Assembly (NCBI RefSeq): GCF_900143695.1
Contig: NZ_FRFE01000016.1
Span: 1-64,000 of the forward strand
Length of the DNA stretch: 64,000 nucleotides
Source: Desulfopila aestuarii DSM 18488
GTDB taxonomy: Bacteria; Desulfobacterota; Desulfobulbia; Desulfobulbales; Desulfocapsaceae
Direction of reading: 5' to 3'
A program made the position numbers and the translations under genes. Positions 58,628 to 64,000 of the stretch are shown one piece after another; the stretch's first letter is position 1; every line of letters starts with the position of its first letter. The notes under the pieces were generated by a model that was not told where the DNA came from, did no database searches, and saw only the letters and a program-made list of their open reading frames with translations.

Positions 58628-60367
58628 TCATCCAGCAGACCATGCCGAAAATGGCTGCTTTTTCAGTATCATTTGACCTTCTTTGCCCTTAAAAATATGT
58701 ATCCAGCAATCCCAGTTCTTGTTGTCAACGGCCTGGCAATCAAGTCTGAAGTGACTGCATCTGCTTTCTTGTCGAAAAAGCGATGCGCGCAATTTCATCT
58801 CTGCATTGAGAAGCATGTTTGCTGTTTCATGGGCAAGCCGGAGCTCATGCATATCAGCGGCCCGAAGCAGTGGCTGGTGATGCTCCCGCAGCTCCTCGAT
58901 ATAGGCAAGTGCCGCACGCATCATCTTCTCTTTTTTGATATAGAGCACAAAATTTGGGATCATAATCCCCTGAAGCGTCTGGGTTACCCAGGCGGGGCTG
59001 TAACCCCGTTCTCTTTTCAACGGAGCAAGCATCTGCTCTTCAATCTGCTGCCATTTGTTTTTTGTCACGCGAGGTAACGGCATGCCTTCCACATAAGCAG
59101 CTGCTGATTCACCGGCTATTGCCCCCTGTACCGCCGAGCCTGCCAACGATGACCCGTTCTGTGTATAGATTCCTCCAGCCATATGCGAGCCAAGGGCATC
59201 CCCGGCAGCAAACAGTCCGGGAATTGATGTATCACACCTCTCACTTAGCGGCACAAGGCCTTCCGCTTTATGGATCGACATCCCGGCAGAAGCACCGCCA
59301 GATGGAATTCCGCCCATTCCCGGAGGAGGCCCTTTTCTTTCGCCAGCACTTCCGGGGGGTGGCGGTGGCGGCCCATCGGGATTAGCGAAGCCTGAGGGGC
59401 GTTGCGGACCTCCTGCGACTTTCTCTCTATGAAAGAATGGCTGATCAGATTCGTCATGCATGGGCCCCTGCATATAGACACTGTAATTGAGCTCAACCCC
59501 AAGATTATGGCAGACTCCGATGTTGGTTGTATGCGGTACACTTTTGAACATCCCACCCCATTGATCATATACAGATGCCGGATTTTCAAGGTTGGAAGGG
59601 TGCCCGTCATTCCACTCCTTACCGGTAATTTCTGCCCCGATTTCATAGGCCATCATCGTCCCGTCATGGGTGAGATCGCAAATCGGAAATCCGTTAGGCT
59701 TAAATCCGCCTGCGCCCGTACAGAGAATAACACTCTTAGCCGTGATACAATACAACTGGGTATCATCCATGCTGAAACCAGCTGCTCCGACAACCCTGCC
59801 CTGCACCTCAACCAAATGGGTCAGCATGACACGTTCGATGACCCGAATTTTGCGTTCCTCAATGGGCTTTTTGAATGCGTCGTGGTAGAGCGGGGAATTG
59901 AAAAAGCCCCACTCCTTCAGTTCCTGTACACGATCAAACGAATGGATAGCCATTTGCCGGGTAAAGACCGGATTATTCGTGCCCATCGCCGAATGAGATA
60001 CTGCCGCAACAAATTCGTCGATGGACATTGTTGCTGTCTTTGGATCATAGGAAAAAATTCCACGGGCAAATGGTGCCTGTCCAGATGCACCGAGTCGTCC
60101 CTTAGAGACCACCAATACCCTGGCACCGGCATCATGCGCCTTTACTGAGGCAAAGACTCCGGCCATACCGCTCCCTACCACCAGCACGTCGGTTTCAAGA
60201 TCTACAGAACGCATATCGCCCAGATCTATTTCACTTATATTGGGCGTATAATTCCGTCTTTCCATAGAAAGACCAATGGCTGAAAACGCTGCAATGGAAG
60301 CGGCACCACCTGTAATGGCCATGAATTGACGGCGGGTGAGATTGCACTTTCTGTCAAATGACTTCAT
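58628..60367 (-). CDS. Tat-exported fumarate-reductase-like flavoprotein with Pro/Gly insert
   Basis: 579 residues. The N-terminus has a Tat signal (NLTRRQFMAITGG). An FAD-binding Rossmann motif (DVLVVGSGMAGVFASVKAHD), GRLGASGQAPFARG, LCTGAGGFKPNGFP, HDGTMMAYEIGAEITGKEW and GLFAAGDALGSHMAGGIYTQNGSSLAGSAV make it a member of the FRD/SDH/L-aspartate oxidase/AprA family. The C-terminal helical part and RQESRCSHFRLDCQAVDNKN resemble the capping end of that family. Residues ~330-365 are an unusual low-complexity insert (NPDGPPPPPPGSAGERKGPP). Substrate unknown. It follows the small membrane protein after 18 bases and probably receives electrons from it. Confidence 0.85.
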   Translation of the reverse strand: MKSFDRKCNLTRRQFMAITGGAASIAAFSAIGLSMERRNYTPNISEIDLGDMRSVDLETDVLVVGSGMAGVFASVKAHDAGARVLVVSKGRLGASGQAPFARGIFSYDPKTATMSIDEFVAAVSHSAMGTNNPVFTRQMAIHSFDRVQELKEWGFFNSPLYHDAFKKPIEERKIRVIERVMLTHLVEVQGRVVGAAGFSMDDTQLYCITAKSVILCTGAGGFKPNGFPICDLTHDGTMMAYEIGAEITGKEWNDGHPSNLENPASVYDQWGGMFKSVPHTTNIGVCHNLGVELNYSVYMQGPMHDESDQPFFHREKVAGGPQRPSGFANPDGPPPPPPGSAGERKGPPPGMGGIPSGGASAGMSIHKAEGLVPLSERCDTSIPGLFAAGDALGSHMAGGIYTQNGSSLAGSAVQGAIAGESAAAYVEGMPLPRVTKNKWQQIEEQMLAPLKRERGYSPAWVTQTLQGIMIPNFVLYIKKEKMMRAALAYIEELREHHQPLLRAADMHELRLAHETANMLLNAEMKLRASLFRQESRCSHFRLDCQAVDNKNWDCWIHIFKGKEGQMILKKQPFSAWSAG

Positions 60368-60385
60368 ATTCTGCCCCTCAAGAGA

Positions 60386-60811
60386 TTACGAACGAGTTCT
60401 GTTGAAAAATATGATCATCCCGCAACAGCCAAACAGTACAAGCAGCATCGACATACCAATACCAGTATGCCGGCCGAGGTCAATTGCATGCCAACTCGCT
60501 GTAATGAGGAACGAAAGTGCTAAAATCCTGTGTAGTCTCTGCCAGGTGACATATCGAATAAGGAAGTTTTTCCTGAAAAAGGTGGTTAACCCAAGAGTGA
60601 GTAGGAGCAACCATGAGATAAGACCAAGCACAACACCTGTGCTGGTCAGCGTAGTAACCATAATGACAAATGCCCCGCCCGGATCGAGTCCATGTTCATA
60701 ATAGCGAGGAAACACAATAACAAATGGGTGCAGAAGTAATATAACGATTCCAAGTATGCTCTCGTGCTGTTCGGTATCGTCATACTGCACTGCGTGATAA
60801 CTTCGTCTCAT
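60386..60811 (-). CDS. small b-type-cytochrome-like membrane protein
   Basis: 141 residues, four hydrophobic helices: ILGIVILLLHPFVIVFPRYY, FVIMVTTLTSTGVVLGLISWLL, RLHRILALSFLITASWHAID and MSMLLVLFGCCGMIIFF. His residues at LLLHPF, WQRLHRI and SWHAID are placed as heme axial ligands, a pattern like the ferric-reductase transmembrane (FRD/YedZ) fold but shorter than its six helices. The ATG at 60811 follows AAGAGAT. Genes before and after are only tens of bases away, so it is an operon member; it is the likely membrane electron donor for the flavoprotein. Confidence 0.6.
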   Translation of the reverse strand: MRRSYHAVQYDDTEQHESILGIVILLLHPFVIVFPRYYEHGLDPGGAFVIMVTTLTSTGVVLGLISWLLLLTLGLTTFFRKNFLIRYVTWQRLHRILALSFLITASWHAIDLGRHTGIGMSMLLVLFGCCGMIIFFNRTRS

Positions 60812-60887
60812 ATCTCTTTTGGACCTCTCTCTTCTAACAGGAATGACGAAGGAGCAGACTGCACAGACAGCCCACTCCTGCAAGTGC

Positions 60888-61151
60888 TTAATTTCGTACG
60901 TGGCCTTCAGGTACAGCTGCGAGTATGCCTTGCATAGCCTTACAGGTTGCCTTGAGAGATTCTCCTCGACGACCGGTGAATGTAACGCTATCGCCTTCCT
61001 GTTTGTCTTTACACGCATCAATTGCTTCCGGAGGCGGACCTTGAGGACCTCTTTTAGATTCACGATTACTGTTTTCGGCACATCCGGCGACCGGCATCAA
61101 GACCAGTAGTATCAGGATCGCAGAACATTTCAGCGCTTTCAGATTTTTCAT
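60888..61151 (-). CDS. two-Cys lipoprotein B (paralogue of 61422-61775)
   Basis: 87 residues. The lipoprotein signal ends in L-M-P-V-A-G-C. Then GPQGPPPEAIDACKDKQEGD, SVTFTGRRGESLKATCKAMQ and GILAAVPEGHVRN. The core pattern E-A-x-x-A-C-x-x-K-x-x-G-D-x-V-T-F-x-x-x-R-G-x-x-x-x-A-x-C is shared with the next lipoprotein. The two Cys could form a disulfide or bind a metal. Function unknown. An AAGGAGACACACA site precedes the ATG. Its upstream region (61152-61421) carries a long hairpin. Confidence 0.75.
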   Translation of the reverse strand: MKNLKALKCSAILILLVLMPVAGCAENSNRESKRGPQGPPPEAIDACKDKQEGDSVTFTGRRGESLKATCKAMQGILAAVPEGHVRN

Positions 61152-61306
61152 TGTGTGTCTCCTTGTCGTTCTTTTGATTGTCGAAAATGACGTTGTGATT
61201 CCCACCATTTCTCTTGATGGTGACTGTCTGGTGTTTCTTTTACCGAGTAATTGCGCAGCAATTAGGGAGGAAATGTGAAAGATGAACGACATCTCTTAAG
61301 ACAGAT

Positions 61307-61368
61307 CAGGCTCCCCGGTGCTGGAGATGAGAGTGGGGGACTCTGGAGGGAGGGCACCGGGGAACCTG
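61307..61368 (-). repeat. long hairpin upstream of lipoprotein B (paired with 61816-61894)
   Basis: Arms of 15 bases, 61307-61321 and 61354-61368, pair fully in the minus-strand RNA with one G-U (A-C mismatch in the other strand). The 32-base loop is C/U-rich in the minus RNA and contains CCUCCCUCC. The first arm reads CATGTCAGGTTCCCCGG on the minus strand, nearly identical to the arm at 61816-61894. It could be a terminator, an attenuator or a regulatory element; no known RNA family matches for me. Confidence 0.7.
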
Positions 61369-61421
61369 ACATGTGTTTGGCACGTGGTAAGTGAAGTTTT
61401 TATGCTATTAACGAAACGTCG

Positions 61422-61775
61422 CTATCTTTTTTCATGAGCAATAGCGACCAGATGATCGTGATCCTCCTGACATATTGCGGAGATTGTTTTGCCTCTTGAG
61501 TCAATAAATGTGACAAAATCTCCCACGAGTTTTCCTTCGCAGGCCGCAAATGCTTCTTCAGACGGAGTTTGGGTTTTCTGTTCAGCGTAGGTGGTTTCTC
61601 TTCTTTCTGGAGGAGCTCCCTTGCGCATAGAACGACCACCATTGTTCATGCCAGGCGGAGGCGGCTGGCTACGACCGATGTCACTACTCTCGGTATTTGC
61701 ACAACCGGAAAGGTCTGCGAGAAAAAGTAACATCAAGGCTGTAATGATTTGCGATATCCTGCCTCGAGTAGTCAT
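61422..61775 (-). CDS. two-Cys lipoprotein A with Pro-rich linker
   Basis: 117 residues. The signal MTTRGRISQIITALMLLFLA ends in the lipobox L-S-G-C. A Pro/Gly linker (RSQPPPPGMNNGGRSMRKGA) leads to EEAFAACEGKLVGDFVTFID, SRGKTISAICQEDHDHLVAI. The last part is the same two-Cys domain as in the neighbouring 87-residue protein (about 16 matching positions). The sequence predicts an outer- or inner-membrane-anchored periplasmic protein of unknown function. It is followed 54 bases later by the hairpin at 61307-61368. Confidence 0.75.
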   Translation of the reverse strand: MTTRGRISQIITALMLLFLADLSGCANTESSDIGRSQPPPPGMNNGGRSMRKGAPPERRETTYAEQKTQTPSEEAFAACEGKLVGDFVTFIDSRGKTISAICQEDHDHLVAIAHEKR

Positions 61776-61815
61776 TTACTGTTCCTTGCAACAAACGTTT
61801 AATCTGTAGTTGTTA

Positions 61816-61894
61816 AACAGCATGCCTGGTTCTCCGGCACCTGAGAGAGGGAGGGGGGGAGAAGAGACGGTTCCGGAGAACCTGACATGCTGTT
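61816..61894 (-). repeat. long hairpin upstream of lipoprotein A (paired with 61307-61368)
   Basis: Arms of 22 bases, 61816-61837 and 61873-61894, pair with one G-U and one mismatch in the minus-strand RNA. The 35-base loop is C/U-rich in that RNA. It ends 41 bases before the ATG of lipoprotein A. The first arm contains CATGTCAGGTTCTCCGG, shared with the other hairpin except one base. Confidence 0.7.
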
Positions 61895-62180
61895 CTTTGA
61901 GAAACAGTTGTAGCTCGTGAATGAGGAGCAAATATGGAGGAAATATGGAAGTGTGTAGAGATATGGTCAGGGAGGGTTTGTCATATACAGATATTTCCTC
62001 ACGACCAGACGGCTCCCGCCATTTTTTCAAAAAATGCTTGGATGCGCTATGACCATAGCGAAAAGAGAAAAACAGAAACAATGATCACAGTACACCACGA
62101 AAAACAAGGATAGGTCTCTGCCATGGGAATACTGCAACCATTGTTCTCTACCGAAGATATGAAACGATGAACCGCCTACC

Positions 62181-62660
62181 CTATGACGTCACATCAACCG
62201 AAGTCGTACCATTATTCTCCGACGCCCCGCTCTGCAATAGGTCCATGAGCTGAGACAGCATATCGTCTCCAGTGTTCTTGGCATAGGCGGACAGCGCCTG
62301 TTCTGTAGGGGGTGGCGGTGGTGGCGGGCGTATACCTGTTCCCTCGCTTTCGGAGTTGATTATCTCTGGAACCGAAAAACCATTTTTCTGCATCAAGCTC
62401 AGGAGTTCTTTACCATTCAGACCGCCATCCTGATCTGTGTCAAAACCGGCTAGTGTATCAGGATCAATCGTCTTTCCGGTTACTTCCTCGATACCCTTAA
62501 CAAGCGTGTCCAGTTCAGTTCCGGAGACCACGCCATTGCTGTCGGTGTCTGAGAGTTTGAAGACATCCTTATCCGCCGGCGGCGGTGGGGGCTGTCTCTG
62601 CATACTGTTACTGCGCATCATCGACACAGCGCTGTTCATGCTGCTTATGCTACTGACCAT
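62181..62660 (-). CDS. EF-hand protein with poly-Pro segments
   Basis: 159 residues, no signal peptide visible. A Ser/Met-rich start (MVSSISSMNSAVSMMRSNSM) and QPPPPP are followed by two EF-hand loops: DTDSNGVVSGTE and DTDQDGGLNGKE, both with the D-x-D-x-D/N-G...E calcium pattern. A second poly-Pro segment (IRPPPPPPPTEQ) and a helical tail (LSQLMDLLQSGASE) follow. It resembles short XopAW-type bacterial EF-hand proteins. Start at 62660 by GAGGAGGTTGAT. It lies downstream of the OmpR-like regulator (142-base gap with inverted repeats). Confidence 0.85.
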   Translation of the reverse strand: MVSSISSMNSAVSMMRSNSMQRQPPPPPADKDVFKLSDTDSNGVVSGTELDTLVKGIEEVTGKTIDPDTLAGFDTDQDGGLNGKELLSLMQKNGFSVPEIINSESEGTGIRPPPPPPPTEQALSAYAKNTGDDMLSQLMDLLQSGASENNGTTSVDVTS

Positions 62661-62763
62661 ATCAACCTCCTCGGAATTATTCTGTGCTGAATTAAAGGCA
62701 AAGCACCTATCCCATGGGGAATCTTTCGGATGCAACAACAGGTGCGTTTATAGTGATGAGGTA

Positions 62764-62783
62764 ACATACATGTAACAGTATGT
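62764..62783. promoter_or_regulatory. inverted repeat upstream of EF-hand gene
   Basis: ACATAC (62764-62769) and GTATGT (62778-62783) flank an eight-base centre, and TACATGTA inside is itself palindromic. It is an operator-like site in the gap between the regulator and EF-hand genes. Confidence 0.4.
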
Positions 62784-62802
62784 ATCAGGAGCGCGGTGAG
62801 TA

Positions 62803-63498
62803 TTAGTCCGAATGGGCTGTGCCAATAAACTGGTAACCTGCGCCCCGCACGGTTTTCAGGAAAATTGGAGAACTGAGCGAATCTCCGATTTTCTGGCGAA
62901 TACGTGAGATATAGAGATCAATACTGCGATCGTAACCGTTATATTCAGCTTTATATACCTTTCTGTGGATCTCATCACGGGAGACAACACAACCTGGTTT
63001 TTGTACCAGATGATAAAAAATATCGAATTCTACGGTAGAAAGATTTACGGCGCTGTCACCGACAATTGCATCTCTGCGGTTCAGATCGAGAACCAAACCA
63101 TCGAACTCCAACTGTCCAACAGGCGTGGGTGGCATGAAGCGTCGCAGAAGTGACAAAAGGTTCGCCCGTATCAGCACAACGTCAGTAGATCGCGAAAAAG
63201 AAGCATCAACGCCCAGATTCAGGGCAAAGATCTGAAAGTTGGCCTTATCAAGGTCAGAAAGCAGGACCAATAGGCCTTTATAGAGATAACGAATTTTCTG
63301 GCAATAGAGCAGATCGACGACACCTTGTTCTGCACATTCAAGCACGATCATATGAGGCGGCGCTGTGCTGATTTGGGCAATCGACGACTCGCGACACTCA
63401 GCATGCTCCACCCGGATATTTTCGTCTACCAGCATGCTCTTTAATTTTGCTAAAGATGACGATTGCGGGGTGAGTAATAGAATTTTCCAGCTCTGCAT
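62803..63498 (-). CDS. OmpR-family regulator with degenerate receiver
   Basis: 231 residues. The C-terminal winged helix is intact (VNLSTVEFDIFYHLVQKPGC, VSRDEIHRKVYKAEYNGYDR, SIDLYISRIRQKIGD, FLKTVRGAGYQF). The N-terminal receiver lacks the usual residues: the acidic pair is LLLTPQSS, the phosphoacceptor position is Glu (MIVLECAEQG), and the K of the last strand is replaced (VDASFSRSTD). So control by phosphorylation is unlikely. The start at 63498 begins the receiver fold; AAGGGT lies directly before it. Divergent from a BaeS-like kinase and upstream of the EF-hand gene, which it probably controls. Confidence 0.8.
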   Translation of the reverse strand: MQSWKILLLTPQSSSLAKLKSMLVDENIRVEHAECRESSIAQISTAPPHMIVLECAEQGVVDLLYCQKIRYLYKGLLVLLSDLDKANFQIFALNLGVDASFSRSTDVVLIRANLLSLLRRFMPPTPVGQLEFDGLVLDLNRRDAIVGDSAVNLSTVEFDIFYHLVQKPGCVVSRDEIHRKVYKAEYNGYDRSIDLYISRIRQKIGDSLSSPIFLKTVRGAGYQFIGTAHSD

Positions 63499-63613
63499 AC
63501 CCTTCAACTTTTGGTGATGTTTTTGGTTAACTGAGAGAATCGCTTCAAGCCTGGAAGTAACATTAGACAGACAATGTGAAAGAAATATGGAAAGCAAAAC
63601 TTCTCTCATCAAT

Positions 63614-63658
63614 CTTTTACGGATTTATAGTAAAACGTATAACACTTGACTTTTACGG
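63614..63658. promoter_or_regulatory. TTTTACGG repeats between regulator and kinase genes
   Basis: TTTTACGG occurs at 63615-63622 and again at 63651-63658, 36 bases apart, with an inverted GTAAAACG (63630-63637) between. This is a possible operator for the OmpR-like regulator in the divergent promoter region. Nothing else is visible in 63499-63837 beyond a short frame of no recognised family (63739-63836). Confidence 0.35.
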
Positions 63659-63837
63659 CTTTTTACCATGCTAACATCTTCTGCCAACTGGTCTCTATCA
63701 CATAAAAATAACATCCACATTCCACATTTCTTCCACAATGAGGTCGTATTATATGGATGCAAACACCGAAAGGAATACACCACCGACCGTGGATTTTCCT
63801 CTTTTTGGGCAAAACTCATCTCAACCTCGGGATTGAT

Positions 63838-64000
63838 GTGCGATTACAGATTCGACATAAACTTTTCCTGACCCTGCTTATCACCAGTGTTGCGGTCGCA
63901 GCGGTGCTGTTTTTTTTCCTTCAGTGGAGTTTTGACCGCGGCTTTCTCAACTATGTAAAAAACCAGGAAATCGAGCAGATACAGCGGCTCGCATCAAAAC
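63838..64000 (+). CDS. BaeS-like histidine kinase, N-terminal part (cut by window edge)
   Basis: From a GTG at 63838 the frame reads VRLQIRHKLFLTLLITSVAV, a transmembrane helix, then LQWSFDRGFLNYVKNQEIEQ, running off the window after 54 residues. The M-R-L-x-I-R-x-K-L-F-L...Q-W-S-F-D-R-G-F-L-x-Y-V pattern is that of BaeS-type envelope stress sensor kinases. A GGGA precedes the GTG. It probably has its own BaeR-like regulator downstream, outside the window; pairing with the degenerate regulator is not implied. Confidence 0.75.
   Translation, partial: MRLQIRHKLFLTLLITSVAVAAVLFFFLQWSFDRGFLNYVKNQEIEQIQRLASK

Noticed and set aside
63739-63836. 32-codon frame ending in the BaeS-like kinase leader
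   Set aside because: No ribosome binding site and no family; probably chance.

Overview
The window looks like chromosomal DNA of a free-living, Gram-negative, probably anaerobic proteobacterium-like organism. Protein styles (rubredoxin, two nitroreductases, QueG-like iron-sulfur protein, FapA/CBS pair, propeller-type hybrid kinases, a Tat-exported fumarate-reductase-like flavoprotein) fit Desulfobacterota (Desulfobulbales-like) best. That placement is an inference from style, because no rRNA or tRNA gene is present in the window.

Layout. 1-4,300 is a decayed accessory patch: a membrane-protein gene cut off at the left edge, a dead IS200/IS605-type element with both end hairpins still visible, the frameshifted N-terminus of a tyrosine recombinase, and a GC-richer type I sulfatase joined in frame to that recombinase remnant. 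4,371-9,033 holds housekeeping genes (M24 peptidase, rubredoxin, NAD-malic enzyme, MutT). 9,094-15,587 is a lipid module: a sigma54 activator, a secreted lipase-like hydrolase and a four-part LplT/PlsC/carrier/acyl-ACP-synthetase fusion, with -24/-12 promoters in front of both enzymes. 15,556-19,106 (minus) is a universal stress protein coupled to a P-type ATPase whose membrane motifs resemble Na,K-ATPase. 19,544-24,486 has FapA (DUF342), a CBS-ACT protein, a YjfB-like peptide, a nitroreductase, a PilZ-like protein and a bacterial TiaS-like protein. 24,915-33,100 has a triple rhodanese, a fatty acid desaturase, a LysR regulator divergent from leuCD, a Dabb protein and an AT-rich orphan exported protein.

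33,101-35,093 is an AT-rich gene-poor stretch with a start-less PEP-CTERM relic. 35,094-43,268 contains small metabolic and housekeeping genes (YpsA/MoCo-carrier-like, sirtuin, CsaA-like tRNA-binding protein, QueG-like protein, lipoprotein, zinc ribbon-MinD-SlyX operon, nitroreductase, YitT, homocysteine methyltransferase). 43,284-49,694 is a complete acrAB-tolC-like RND efflux operon with its TetR/AcrR regulator as the last gene; a near-exact AcrR-type operator lies inside the predicted promoter. 50,039-58,476 carries a LysE exporter and two large hybrid histidine kinases.

The most unusual region is 58,628-63,498 (all minus): an OmpR-like regulator with a degenerate receiver, an EF-hand protein, two paralogous two-cysteine lipoproteins, a small heme-type membrane protein and a Tat-signal flavoprotein. 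Proline runs recur in four of the proteins, and two sequence-related long hairpins sit upstream of the two lipoprotein genes. A BaeS-like kinase starts divergently and runs off the right edge. I propose this as a candidate undescribed calcium/redox module at the cell envelope.
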